A stretch of DNA of 64,000 bases from Lactobacillus selangorensis. Its GTDB lineage: Bacteria > Bacillota > Bacilli > Lactobacillales > Lactobacillaceae. This document shows positions 10,323 to 19,177 of this stretch, piece by piece. The notes below the pieces were generated by a model that worked only from the letters and a program-made list of their open reading frames with translations, did no database searches and had not been told where the DNA came from. The DNA lies in assembly GCF_001437205.1 (NCBI RefSeq), contig NZ_JQAZ01000001.1, positions 434,001 through 498,000 on the forward strand, in the 5' to 3' direction. How positions within the stretch are numbered: position 1 is the stretch's first letter; each line of letters opens with the position of its first letter. The position numbers were made by a program, and so were the translations under genes.

Positions 10323-10772
10323 ATGAGTGATGATTTAAACAAACGACTTGAAAACAGTTCGCACGGCGGCACTCCGCAGACCAAACCGGATGAACGCCGT
10401 CAGTATCTGGGTTCGTTGCGAGAACGAGTCGTGCTTTCAATTACAGTTGCGGAAATGAAGGTCCCGCAGACATTGACCACCTTGAAAAAGGTCCTGCCTG
10501 ATTATCTGCACCACGATTATCAGGCCCTGATCAATGGCAAACTGGATACGGATGTCACCAGCGCTTATATCGGCGCCCTTTCACATGCTGGACTCCCCTT
10601 CACTTTAGTGCGAGATGAAACAGCCCATACCCAAGCCGATGCTTTTGCACTGCTGATCGTGGCCAAAACGGCGGTCAACGAACCGACAATCGATATCGAT
10701 ACCAAATACCCGCAACCGAAAACAGCTCCGGAACCTGAAAAAAAGAGTTTATGGGACAAATTATTTCATTAA
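10323..10772 (+). CDS. YueI family protein (DUF1694), copy 1
   Basis: A 149-residue cytoplasmic protein of unknown function. The stretch KPDERRQYLGSLRERVVLSI near residues 21-40 matches the signature seen in the second copy at 22497-22877 (LKPDEKRRFLGNFQERVALAI). The N-terminal head is longer than in copy 2 and the tail is acidic then basic (APEPEKKSLWDKLFH). A strong AAAGGAGG precedes the ATG. It appears to be a single-gene unit between two terminators. Assignment to DUF1694 is from recall of the family pattern. Confidence 0.8.
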   Translation: MSDDLNKRLENSSHGGTPQTKPDERRQYLGSLRERVVLSITVAEMKVPQTLTTLKKVLPDYLHHDYQALINGKLDTDVTSAYIGALSHAGLPFTLVRDETAHTQADAFALLIVAKTAVNEPTIDIDTKYPQPKTAPEPEKKSLWDKLFH

Positions 10773-10783
10773 AAATTTTCACT

Positions 10784-10831
10784 AAAAAGACTGCTTCAGT
10801 ATCCAAATGGATGCCGAAGCAGTCTTTTTGC
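10784..10831. terminator. Bidirectional terminator
   Basis: AAAAAGACTGCTTC and GAAGCAGTCTTTTT form a long perfect stem, flanked by A and T runs, between two convergent genes. Confidence 0.9.
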
Positions 10832-10842
10832 TGCCAAACGAA

Positions 10843-11763
10843 TTATCGTAAAATCGATTGTGCCCGCCGGCGTAATTGATGGCGGGCCCCTCGCACCGTA
10901 TTCCCCAATATGTCAATATTCTGATACGGCGCCAATCCGGAAAAGCCGCCGTCGCCAATGTGATGAATATCGACGCCAAGTGCTTTATCAGCTAATGCAA
11001 TCTGACGAATAACAGCCGGCGTACTGCTTTCCTGACTCGTTCCAATCGTCGCCATTGTCAGCACTTTATTTTTGCTTCCGTTAGCTTGGGCGTTGTGCTT
11101 TTGAACGATCCGAATAACGGTGGACAAATCAGCCTCCGTCCAATGCGGAACCGTATACACAGCCGGAACCAGCAAGATATCAACCCCACCGTCGATAAAT
11201 TGCTGGGCAACTGTCGCCGTCATAATTGGCTCATTCACACCCGAACTATGCATCTTGCCAGCAATGATCAGGCCATGAAAAGTCTGTTTGGCCACCTGAA
11301 TCGTCTTTAAAATCTGCTGATTAGCGACGCCGGTGCCAGGGTTGCCGGTTAAACAAACGTAATCGGCACCGAGTTGCTCCGCTTTTTGCAAAGTAGCCTG
11401 GGTCGCCTGCCGGCCGGAGATGATCGTTTTCTTGGCGCTCATCAATTGAACTGCAGAAACAGGCTCCAAATTCACGCCGACTGGTCGACCAACCAATTTT
11501 TTGAGCAGCTGCAGGGGCTGATCGGTTGCAGGCAAGCCCTGAATTTGCGGCTCATTCAAGTCAATCGCATTCAGCAAAATTAAATCGGCACCGGCCGAAC
11601 GAGCCAATTCACTATTCGTCACATCTTCAACTAGCGGCGGCTGGGTCACAATATTTTCAGATAAAATCGTCCGCCCTTCGCCTGCATAAATCGCCTGCTT
11701 TAATTCTTGCGGCGTCAGCGCCGCAAAATCGCTGGCGGTACAGTCTAAAATCCGCTTGACCAT
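10843..11763 (-). CDS. TIM-barrel-like protein of unknown function
   Basis: 306 residues, soluble. The alternating pattern (ADLILLNAIDLN, GADYVCLTGNPGTG, HGLIIAGKMHSSG, GVDILLVPA, LGVDIHHIGDGGFSG) is that of a beta/alpha barrel. The phosphate-loop-like GNPGTG and GDGGFSG ends suggest a phosphorylated ligand. I recall relatives in lactobacilli under uninformative names, sometimes mislabelled as haloacid dehalogenase hydrolases, but there is no DxD motif. No catalytic assignment is made. A GGAGGC site precedes the ATG. The gshF-like gene is 12 bases upstream, so the two may be co-transcribed. Confidence 0.75.
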   Translation of the reverse strand: MVKRILDCTASDFAALTPQELKQAIYAGEGRTILSENIVTQPPLVEDVTNSELARSAGADLILLNAIDLNEPQIQGLPATDQPLQLLKKLVGRPVGVNLEPVSAVQLMSAKKTIISGRQATQATLQKAEQLGADYVCLTGNPGTGVANQQILKTIQVAKQTFHGLIIAGKMHSSGVNEPIMTATVAQQFIDGGVDILLVPAVYTVPHWTEADLSTVIRIVQKHNAQANGSKNKVLTMATIGTSQESSTPAVIRQIALADKALGVDIHHIGDGGFSGLAPYQNIDILGNTVRGARHQLRRRAQSILR

Positions 11764-11775
11764 GATATTGCCTCC

Positions 11776-13734
11776 TTAAAGCACATATTGCAAAAGTTTC
11801 GTCGTCACAGGCCGTTTGTCGCCAAAAGTCGGCTGCAAGTGCGGCATTAAATCTGGCGCCGCATGCAGGCCTAAAACGGTCGCCAGCTGAGGCTGATCCG
11901 GCTGATAAGCCAAATACAAATTGGGAATGATTAAATCGACGCCTGCCACCCCTAAATGGAATTGACGTGCAATCGCAACCGCTAACTCTTGATACGTCGC
12001 ATCCATATCCGCACTGACTTCGAGCCGTTCGTTCCGCAGGTCCGTTTCATGCTGCAGCCAAGCTTGTGTTCCCCGTGGCAGAATCGTAGCGGCTGAATAG
12101 CCTTGCGTCGCAAGTACTTGTTGTGCCCTGTCATCTAGCTGCAGTGCCTTTTCTTGTAGTGTGCCATTTTTATGCGTAATCAAATCAGCAATGGTCGTCC
12201 GTCCATCGCCAACAACATTGGCTGCGACCCGTTCCAGAACACTGGCAACGTGAGTACCAATGACTAGAAAGCGATAACTCGTACCGGCCACAAAGCTCTC
12301 CACGAGCACTTGCCGATTCACCTGCTGCGCTTTTTCAAACGCCGCCTGAAAGACCGCCAATGAGGTTGGACGCGTAAAAGCAGTCACGCCGCCACATCCC
12401 TGTTTGGGTTTGACAACAAGTGCTTTTTGACCAAAGGACGTGTTAAAATCGTTCTGCGCATCCGCCCAGCTCGTATAGACATGCCCGGCCGGTACGTTCA
12501 GCCCTGCCTGTGCCAACTGCTGTTTAACAACTTGACGGTCGGCCACGACTTTAGCCGCCACAAGCGGTGTTTTCGCTGTGACTGTGCCTTGCTGCAGCCA
12601 TGTTGAATGTGTCCCCCGTTTAATTTGAATCAGATCGGCACCTGCATCAACGTTGCCAATCTGCAAACCTTGCTGATACGCTGTTGTTAACACTGCCTGA
12701 CTGGCCGGTGAAAAATCAAGATAGCCACGCAGCTGCTCTGGATGCCCCTTTTGCTCAATTGCGACCCACTGCTGTTGTTGCGCCACAAAGTCTGGTGTGG
12801 CTGCCAGACGTGCACTTTTGGTCAGTTTGGGATCCTTAACAGCGGCAGCATACAAATCAAGGACGGTTGGATTCAGCTGCAGATGAACAGCTAATTGCTG
12901 CAGATTTTGAACCAGCTGTAATAACGACTTCTGAGCCTGTGTTGTAGCATTCGGCTGTTCACTAGCTACCTTCTGATTAAACTGTTCGGCCAGATGCAGC
13001 TGCTTGTTGATATCCTTTGGCAGCGGCAATAACAAACAGAAAATAGCCCATAATTTCAAGAAATGCAGCGTAGTAAGGCTGATGCCATCCGTCGTAAACG
13101 GATCGAGATCAAGCCGCTGAATGACCAGCCCATCGATGCCATGTTTGGCTAAATCGGCATGGGTGCCGACCAAACGGACTGGTGCATCCGCACCAACTCG
13201 CAGCGCCGTTTGCAAAGTGGCTGCATCCGCAAATTGAGCTGTTTTACGATTCAAAACACTTCGTCCGTTCCGACTGGCCCCCAGCCAATAACTCAACGCA
13301 TAGCGCAATCGGGTCAGGTTCTGATCTAGCTGCAGATAAACGGCGTTGCTGAAGGCAATGTAATCGTCGTTAAATTCTTTGTGATACACCTGCGTAAACA
13401 GCGGCACTAATAATGCGGCCGGCAGCTGCCAGCCGATTTGGAGCTGAGCCCCTTTTTCAGAAAGGATGGTCGGTGTTTCGGCCGCTGTCAACGAATCAAT
13501 GGCAGCGAGTTGGGCTAGTACCTGCTGTGGGTCGGCCTGCCAATCGGTCTGCCGAATGAATTGGCCCGCATGCACATACCAATAAGGCGTCTGTCCCGCA
13601 TCATCAGAACTTGCCGGAACGACCTTGCTTAAGCGCACCTGCAAATGGGTCAGTAGCGGCACTAAGCCTAAACGTTGAATCTGCTGTTCTAAATCTTTCA
13701 TCATCATGCTCCTCTGCTGATTCTTTGCCTTCAT
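11776..13734 (-). CDS. GshF-like protein: short GshA-like half plus ATP-grasp half
   Basis: 652 residues, against about 750 for typical bifunctional glutathione synthetase GshF. The N-terminal half keeps pieces of a glutamate-cysteine ligase (YWLGASRNGRS near residue 155, VRLVG, RLDLDPFTTDGIS near residue 215) but is shortened and divergent. The C-terminal half is ATP-grasp, like GshF and cyanophycin synthetase (QKALVVKPKQGCGGVTAF, QVLVESFVAGTSYRFLVIG, ANVVGDGRTTIADLI). The ATP-grasp domain looks intact; whether the ligase half works is doubtful. The start could be any of three ATGs near 13704-13710. Confidence 0.7.
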   Translation of the reverse strand: MKAKNQQRSMMMKDLEQQIQRLGLVPLLTHLQVRLSKVVPASSDDAGQTPYWYVHAGQFIRQTDWQADPQQVLAQLAAIDSLTAAETPTILSEKGAQLQIGWQLPAALLVPLFTQVYHKEFNDDYIAFSNAVYLQLDQNLTRLRYALSYWLGASRNGRSVLNRKTAQFADAATLQTALRVGADAPVRLVGTHADLAKHGIDGLVIQRLDLDPFTTDGISLTTLHFLKLWAIFCLLLPLPKDINKQLHLAEQFNQKVASEQPNATTQAQKSLLQLVQNLQQLAVHLQLNPTVLDLYAAAVKDPKLTKSARLAATPDFVAQQQQWVAIEQKGHPEQLRGYLDFSPASQAVLTTAYQQGLQIGNVDAGADLIQIKRGTHSTWLQQGTVTAKTPLVAAKVVADRQVVKQQLAQAGLNVPAGHVYTSWADAQNDFNTSFGQKALVVKPKQGCGGVTAFTRPTSLAVFQAAFEKAQQVNRQVLVESFVAGTSYRFLVIGTHVASVLERVAANVVGDGRTTIADLITHKNGTLQEKALQLDDRAQQVLATQGYSAATILPRGTQAWLQHETDLRNERLEVSADMDATYQELAVAIARQFHLGVAGVDLIIPNLYLAYQPDQPQLATVLGLHAAPDLMPHLQPTFGDKRPVTTKLLQYVL

Positions 13735-13752
13735 TATACGCCCTTTAAAGGC

Positions 13753-13781
13753 TTAAAAATAGGCGGCAATCATGGTATAAT
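13753..13781 (+). promoter_or_regulatory. rarA promoter
   Basis: TTAAAA (13753-13758), 17 bases, TATAAT (13776-13781) with an upstream TGG giving an extended -10. Confidence 0.65.
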
Positions 13782-13820
13782 AGAACGTATGTTCAGAAAC
13801 AAAAAAGGAGGTTTTCAACC

Positions 13821-15104
13821 ATGCAGCAACCACTTGCTTATCGGATGCGGCCGCAAAACTTAGATGAGGTCGTCGGTCAGCAGCATTTAGTCGGTCCCGG
13901 CAAAATTATCCGCCGAATGGTCGATGCGCATATGCTGTCCTCGATGATTCTTTATGGACCGCCCGGTGTCGGCAAAACAAGTATTGCCAGTGCGATCGCC
14001 GGCAGTACCAAATATGCGTTCCGCAAACTCAATGCCGCCACCGATACGAAGAAAGACCTGCAAGTCGTCGTCGAAGAAGCCAAAATGAGCGGCACCGTGA
14101 TCCTGCTGCTGGATGAAATCCACCGGCTCGATAAAACCAAACAGGACTTTCTGCTGCCGCACCTCGAAAGCGGTCAAATCGTCCTAATCGGAGCCACGAC
14201 CGAAAATCCGTATATTACCATCAGTCCGGCGATCCGCAGCCGAACGCAGATTTTCGAAGTCAAGCCCCTCTCAGAAAACGATATTAAAACGGCCTTAACG
14301 CATGCTTTACATGACAAAGAGCGGGGGTTAGGCCAATATGATGTCCAAATCGACGACAATGCCCTGCAGCATCTAGCACGTGCAACCAATGGTGACTTAC
14401 GCAGTGCCCTCAATGCACTCGAATTGGCCGTCAAATCGACACCGGCCGCTGAAAAAAACGGCCACATTCACATCACCCTTGAAATTGTCGAAGAATGTCT
14501 CCAAAAAAAGGCAATCAGTGCCGATAAAGATGGCGATGCCCATTATGATGTCATATCTGCTTTTCAGAAATCGATTCGAGGCAGCGATACCGATGCAGCC
14601 CTCCATTATCTGGCGCAATTACTCGCAGCTGGCGATTTAGTCTCTGCCTGCCGCCGCTTGTTGGTCATCGCTTACGAAGACATTGGGCTGGCTAGTCCGG
14701 CCGCTGCATCACGCACGGTTTCGGCCGTTCAAGCAGCGCAACAGCTGGGATTGCCAGAGGCCCGGATTCCATTAGCCGATGCAGTCATCGATTTGTGTCT
14801 GTCTTCGAAATCAAATTCTGGAATCACTGCAATTGATGCCGCCATGAAAGACGTTACCAGCGGTCATAGCGGTGAAATTCCCAAATCCTTGAAAGACGCC
14901 CATTATTCGGGCGCTAAAAAACTCGGTCGTGGTGTCGCCTACAAATATCCGCATGACTATCCTAACGATTGGGTCAAACAGCAGTATTTGCCGGATACCT
15001 TAAAAAACGCCCAGTATTATCATCCCAAAGATAACGGCCGCTATGAGCACGCCTTAAAAGAACAGTACGAACGACTGCGAACTGCTCAGCATGACTCTGA
15101 GTAA
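13821..15104 (+). CDS. rarA: Replication-associated recombination protein A (AAA+ ATPase)
   Basis: 427 residues of the RarA/MgsA/WRNIP1 family, a clamp-loader-like ATPase acting at stalled replication forks. Walker A GPPGVGKT is at residues 46-53, Walker B LLLDEIHRL near 95-103, sensor-1 ATTENP near 118. The C-terminal tetramerisation domain includes the family signature around SGHSGEIPKSLKDAHYSGAKKLG. ATG 13821 follows AAAGGAGG. The 6S RNA gene lies immediately downstream. Confidence 0.96.
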   Translation: MQQPLAYRMRPQNLDEVVGQQHLVGPGKIIRRMVDAHMLSSMILYGPPGVGKTSIASAIAGSTKYAFRKLNAATDTKKDLQVVVEEAKMSGTVILLLDEIHRLDKTKQDFLLPHLESGQIVLIGATTENPYITISPAIRSRTQIFEVKPLSENDIKTALTHALHDKERGLGQYDVQIDDNALQHLARATNGDLRSALNALELAVKSTPAAEKNGHIHITLEIVEECLQKKAISADKDGDAHYDVISAFQKSIRGSDTDAALHYLAQLLAAGDLVSACRRLLVIAYEDIGLASPAAASRTVSAVQAAQQLGLPEARIPLADAVIDLCLSSKSNSGITAIDAAMKDVTSGHSGEIPKSLKDAHYSGAKKLGRGVAYKYPHDYPNDWVKQQYLPDTLKNAQYYHPKDNGRYEHALKEQYERLRTAQHDSE

Positions 15105-15147
15105 AGCGTTTGCGTCGTTACGGATAATATGCTACTATAATGTTCGA

Positions 15148-15336
15148 AAGGCTAAGATGTGCGCGGAATTCTAGCTTATGTTGACCGAACAAATAACGTT
15201 ACATTGGGACAGATAACAAAATCGGTGTGTGAGCAGATCTTTTCACGAGATAGCACTAATCACTGAGCGGTTCGTCCCACCTGCTTAACCGCGGGAATCA
15301 ACTATATCGAATTCAAAACGGCATCCGTAGTTTTTT
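15148..15336 (+). ncRNA. ssrS: 6S RNA (RNA polymerase regulator)
   Basis: A -10 TATAAT at 15136-15141 places the start near 15148. The 5' CTAAGATG (15152-15159) pairs with the 3' CATCCGTAG (15322-15330) just before T6, giving a closed rod of about 190 bases, the expected 6S size. Internal pairing includes TGGGAC (near 15205) with GTCCCA (near 15276), flanking a large central region, as in 6S RNA. I recall 6S genes lying next to rarA in other Firmicutes. A covariance-model search would settle it. Confidence 0.72.
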
Positions 15337-15339
15337 AGG

Positions 15340-15368
15340 AGTTATGCTTCGGCATGACTCTTTTTTTG
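15340..15368 (+). terminator. Terminator downstream of the 6S RNA
   Basis: Hairpin AGTTATGC-ttcg-GCATGACT followed by T7; it lies 3 bases behind the T6 that ends the predicted 6S RNA. Confidence 0.85.
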
Positions 15369-15373
15369 TATTC

Positions 15374-15402
15374 TTGACAAATGATCGCAGAACTTGAATA
15401 CT
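15374..15402 (+). promoter_or_regulatory. Promoter of the small membrane protein gene
   Basis: Consensus TTGACA (15374-15379), 17 bases, AATACT (15397-15402). Confidence 0.65.
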
Positions 15403-15433
15403 GGACCAATAGAGATTTTTGGGAGGTCATACG

Positions 15434-15715
15434 ATGATTTTAGGACTCATGATTGTTTACATCATTTTATTACTGCTGCTGGCGGTTTTCCTGCTGCGTC
15501 ATTTGAACCGGCGCTTTTTAATTTTTGATCCGGTGCAGTCACCGCAGCTGCAAACTCTCTTTCGCTTCACAGCAGGGCTGCTGATTGTAGTAGCGATTGC
15601 CGGGATTGGAATCCTAATACTAGGCCACGATTCGAAATTGAACCTGATCACCTTATTATTAGGGGCTGGGGTCGTTGCCATCTTTGCAGTCGCATTAACG
15701 CACTACGAACCTTAG
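15434..15715 (+). CDS. Small membrane protein, unknown
   Basis: 93 residues with three likely membrane helices: residues 1-21 (MILGLMIVYIILLLLLAVFLL), about 44-64 (RFTAGLLIVVAIAGIGILIL) and about 70-88 (LITLLLGAGVVAIFAVAL). A basic and aromatic loop (RHLNRRFLIFD) follows the first helix. No enzymatic motif is visible. ATG 15434 has GGGAGG upstream; an earlier in-frame start overlaps that site. It has its own promoter and is followed by the stress-protein gene, which has another promoter. Confidence 0.75.
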   Translation: MILGLMIVYIILLLLLAVFLLRHLNRRFLIFDPVQSPQLQTLFRFTAGLLIVVAIAGIGILILGHDSKLNLITLLLGAGVVAIFAVALTHYEP

Positions 15716-15723
15716 CGAAATGG

Positions 15724-15752
15724 TTTTCATTTGCCCCTGAATAAAGTACAAT
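15724..15752 (+). promoter_or_regulatory. Promoter of the universal stress protein gene
   Basis: TTTTCA (15724-15729), 17 bases, TACAAT (15747-15752). Confidence 0.5.
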
Positions 15753-15800
15753 GGGGTTAGATCGAAAGATGAGAATGCTTACAAAAATGGGGTGAAGGAC

Positions 15801-16319
15801 ATGTTACAACAATATCATCGTATTTTAGTTGCGATTGATGGTTCTTATGAAGCTGAATTAGCCTTCCGGAAGGCGGTCGAAGTTGCCAAGCGGAATCATG
15901 GGGAACTGTATTTGATCCACGTAGTCGATACACGTGCATTCCAAAATGTTTCCAGTTTTGATTCGGCCATGGTCGAACAAGTCACCGAAACAGCCAAGCA
16001 GACTATGGAACAATATGTCGAAACGGCTAAAAAACTCGGGTTGGAAAATGTTGAATACAGCATTGAATATGGGGCACCAAAAGTGATTATTGCCCATGAT
16101 ATGCCGGAACAGCACGATATCGATCTGATCATGATCGGGGCAACCGGTTTAAACGCCGTTGAACGCCTCTTGATTGGTTCCGTCACCGAATTCGTGACTC
16201 GGAATGCGATCTGCGATGTGCTCGTTGTTCGGACCGATTTGAACAACAAACCGGCGCTGCACGGCAGCAAGAAGAGCATCATCAATCAGGAAGCCGAAGC
16301 TGAAGAAAAGAAAAATTAA
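15801..16319 (+). CDS. Universal stress protein UspA family
   Basis: 172 residues, single Usp domain. The N terminus (YHRILVAIDGSYEAELAF) and the nucleotide-binding motif GATGLNAVERLLIGSVTEFV near residues 115-134, of the form G-2x-G-9x-G-S/T, mark an ATP-binding member. The tail is charged (EAEAEEKKN). Role in stress survival is known for the family, the exact function here is not. ATG 15801 is chosen to match family starts; a GTG three codons earlier is possible. Ended by the terminator at 16343-16376. Confidence 0.9.
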   Translation: MLQQYHRILVAIDGSYEAELAFRKAVEVAKRNHGELYLIHVVDTRAFQNVSSFDSAMVEQVTETAKQTMEQYVETAKKLGLENVEYSIEYGAPKVIIAHDMPEQHDIDLIMIGATGLNAVERLLIGSVTEFVTRNAICDVLVVRTDLNNKPALHGSKKSIINQEAEAEEKKN

Positions 16320-16342
16320 CTCTTTTTAAAAATGGGCCCATC

Positions 16343-16376
16343 AAGGCTGTGGTAATCAGATACCGCAGCCTTTTTT
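16343..16376 (+). terminator. Terminator after the stress protein gene
   Basis: Hairpin AAGGCTG-GGTA / TACC-GCAGCCTT followed by T6. Confidence 0.85.
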
Positions 16377-16443
16377 GGTCGGTTCAGTTTCAGGTTTTCT
16401 AAAGCTTCCATTGCTATAATAAAGATAAAAAATCTGAAAAGAC

Positions 16444-18087
16444 GTGAATTTCGCAATGAAAAATTGGCTCAAGCAGCGCCGGACTGCGCTTGCAACGGTT
16501 CTCTTTTTAACAGCTGTTGCAACGGCAGCCACCGTCATTTTTCTGCACCATTTGAATCTGATTATTGCGACCGGCGACCTCACCTTCCATCTCTCACGGA
16601 TTCAGGGTTTGACGACCATTCTGCATTCGCCGGTTAATTTCGAAACTTTTAATCATCATGGGTATGGCGTTAATTGGTTTTATCCATCCTTAACCTTGTT
16701 GCCAGCCGCTTTTTTTGAGGCGCTGACGCAGCGTTTAGTGCTCAGTTATACGCTGTATATTTGGATCGTCAATCTAGCGACAATTGGTATTGCGGCTTAC
16801 TGCGGCACACGTTTTTGGCGCAACCGCACCAGCGGCGTTTTGTTTGCCCTCTTTTACTTATTCGCCAATTACCGGCTCTCCAATTTTTTCTATCGGGCTG
16901 ATTTGGCCGAAGGAACAGCCATGGCTTTTCTGCCCCTCGTCTTCTTGGGGGCGTATGAACTCTTTTGGGGCACTGGCAGGCCCAACTCAGGTTGGAAATT
17001 ACTGACGGTGGGCATGGTCGGCATCCTGTATACCCACCTGCTGACTGCCTTCCTGTGTATTTTATTGCTGCTTTGTTTGACCCTGGGCGCACTTTTTACA
17101 CGCCGCCGGCCGATTCGCACGATCTTATCTGAAGGTATCAAAGCAGTCAGCTGTACAGCACTGATTACGCTGCCCTTCTGGGGGCCGTTTCTCCGTGAAA
17201 TGTCTTTCCAAAAACTAAATCATCCGGCGTTTAATCAATTACTAGCCCAAGCGCTCGATCCGACAACGACGCTCAAAGCGGCCGCACTCAACCAGCTCGA
17301 CCAATCCAACCTCGGCCTGCTTGGCTTAATTGCAATCACCTTGCCGCTGTTTACACTCCGCAAATGGCCGGCAGCAGCTAAATGGAGTTATGGCATCAGT
17401 CTGGTTCTCGCCTTTCTGACGACCAACCTGTTCCCATGGCAATGGCTGCAAAACACACCACTGGTTTATCTGCAGTTTCCATGGCGGTTGCTGGGACTGC
17501 AAGCCTTCTTTGCCAGTATCTGTCTTGTCGAATGCTGGCACTGGTTCCGTCAGCCAGCCGGTTTGAAAATCGGTTTAGTTGCGCTGGCACTGCTAGTTTT
17601 AAGTACGGCTTCCTTCTCCCTTTTGCAAACTGACTTTACCCGAATCGGCAGCCTGAAGTTCACGACTGCTGACACGAGTCAATTAGCTACCATGGGTGAA
17701 TATTACCAATACGATTATGCCCCTGCGGCCACCATTCCGTATCAAACCCAGGCGACACAGCACTTATTTTATCTGGACGGCAACTGGCAAACCCATCCTT
17801 ATCACGTCACGGCGGCCCACTTCACCACGAAAATCAGTCTGTCAGCCGCACAAACGGTCACGTTGCCCGTTTTCCGCTATGCGACTACTCAGGCGACTGT
17901 TAATGGTCATCCAGCTCATGTCACAGCTGGAAAAGGCGGTTTAGTCGGCCTTCATCTGCACGCCGGCACCAATACGATTCAAATCGGCTACACGTATTCT
18001 ATCCGCTTTTATGCGGCCATCCTCATTGCCCTACTCGGCTGTCTTCCTCTTTTGAAACGACCGCAATCAAAAAACCGGAACGTCTGA
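16444..18087 (+). CDS. Multi-pass membrane protein, GT-C-like (6-pyruvoyl-tetrahydropterin synthase-related family)
   Basis: 547 residues with about ten membrane helices and a soluble C-terminal domain ending in one more helix. The motif GDLTFHLSRIQGL near residues 42-54, after the first helix, resembles the acidic loop of GT-C glycosyltransferases and the YfhO group, which use lipid-linked sugars. This suggests a surface polymer role, unproven. The start is uncertain: GTG 16444 or ATG 16459, neither with a strong binding site. An extended -10 (TGCTATAAT, core 16415-16420) lies upstream. Confidence 0.75.
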   Translation: MNFAMKNWLKQRRTALATVLFLTAVATAATVIFLHHLNLIIATGDLTFHLSRIQGLTTILHSPVNFETFNHHGYGVNWFYPSLTLLPAAFFEALTQRLVLSYTLYIWIVNLATIGIAAYCGTRFWRNRTSGVLFALFYLFANYRLSNFFYRADLAEGTAMAFLPLVFLGAYELFWGTGRPNSGWKLLTVGMVGILYTHLLTAFLCILLLLCLTLGALFTRRRPIRTILSEGIKAVSCTALITLPFWGPFLREMSFQKLNHPAFNQLLAQALDPTTTLKAAALNQLDQSNLGLLGLIAITLPLFTLRKWPAAAKWSYGISLVLAFLTTNLFPWQWLQNTPLVYLQFPWRLLGLQAFFASICLVECWHWFRQPAGLKIGLVALALLVLSTASFSLLQTDFTRIGSLKFTTADTSQLATMGEYYQYDYAPAATIPYQTQATQHLFYLDGNWQTHPYHVTAAHFTTKISLSAAQTVTLPVFRYATTQATVNGHPAHVTAGKGGLVGLHLHAGTNTIQIGYTYSIRFYAAILIALLGCLPLLKRPQSKNRNV

Positions 18088-18105
18088 CCCGTTCCGGTTT
18101 TTTTT
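18073..18105 (+). terminator. Strong terminator
   Basis: Perfect 10-bp stem AACCGGAACG / CGTTCCGGTT followed by T8, overlapping the end of the preceding gene. Confidence 0.9.
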
Positions 18106-18127
18106 CTGTGTGTTAGTTTGCAAATGA

Positions 18128-18976
18128 TTAAGCGGTCGGCAATTCAGCCAATTTCTGTTCCAATTGGGCATCGGCACTGATTTCGCTCAGCGCCGCAGCC
18201 AGATGAAAGCAGTGCTGTGCTTGTTTAGATTGTGCCAAACCAGCCCAAGCATGGGCCTGAATCCCATATAAATGTCCCAGCGCATAAAAATCACTTTGTT
18301 CCGTCATCCACTGCGCCATCTCTGTTGTCACGGCAATTGCCGCCTGCCACTCGTTTTGTTTCAATAAAACCCGGCCTTGATAAATGCAGATCCACATCTT
18401 GGCATTCTTATATGCCACGAAATTTTCCGGCAGCCGGTCAATCAGATGTCGCGCCGCACTAATATACTCACTAGCATGCGTATAATGATGCTTCGCATAA
18501 TAAGCGATGGCCATTCCCAATAAGGTCAGTGCCCCATAAATATCAGTTTCTTCATGAATCGGCACCCGTTGTGCTTTCGTCAGATAATAAATACCTTCGT
18601 CTAAATCTTGTTCAAACTGCAATTTCAAAAAGCCCATCAGAACATTGTAATGCCGCAGATCATACGGATCTTTCAAATGATCCGGATGCATCTCTGCCAA
18701 CTGTGCTGCCACAGTTTGATAATCGTCCTTAATCCAAGCTTGATCAACCTCACCCAATTTACGTCGGTTTTTGGCTTCCTGCCGAACGATCACGTCTGTC
18801 CATTGAATCCCCAGTCGTTCACAGATCATGATCAGCGTATTCATGTTGGGAATCTTATTCTGCTTTTCAATCAGACTAATTGTGGCTTGTGTACATATAC
18901 CTTCAGCAAGTTCGGCCTGCGACAGCCCATACTGCTTACGATACCGTTTGATCTGATCACCCAAAATAATAATCAT
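18128..18976 (-). CDS. Rgg/PlcR-like transcriptional regulator (HTH plus TPR)
   Basis: 282 residues. An XRE-type helix-turn-helix occupies residues 5-60 (LGDQIKRYRKQYGLSQAELA, then ATISLIEKQNKIPNMNTL), followed by helical repeats with TPR character to the C terminus. This layout is that of RRNPP/Rgg regulators, many of which respond to short peptides; no peptide gene is evident beside it. AGGAGG lies six bases before ATG 18976 and three before ATG 18979, so the start is one of these. The target is unknown; PPK2 is divergently transcribed. Confidence 0.82.
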   Translation of the reverse strand: MIIILGDQIKRYRKQYGLSQAELAEGICTQATISLIEKQNKIPNMNTLIMICERLGIQWTDVIVRQEAKNRRKLGEVDQAWIKDDYQTVAAQLAEMHPDHLKDPYDLRHYNVLMGFLKLQFEQDLDEGIYYLTKAQRVPIHEETDIYGALTLLGMAIAYYAKHHYTHASEYISAARHLIDRLPENFVAYKNAKMWICIYQGRVLLKQNEWQAAIAVTTEMAQWMTEQSDFYALGHLYGIQAHAWAGLAQSKQAQHCFHLAAALSEISADAQLEQKLAELPTA

Positions 18977-19177
18977 CATTGGCCTCCTCAACTCAATTGC
19001 ATCAAATATAATTGCCACTCATTGAAATTATCTTTTTTCTTATTTTAGCAGAAAAAAGCGGAATGGTCTAGATCAATTCATGTACCTTACAAAAATGAAA
19101 GATAACGCATCTCAAGCCCCAATTAAGGCCTTTTTTGGTGTATGGTAGAGTTAAATTGTTAAAGGAGCTGCTGACCG

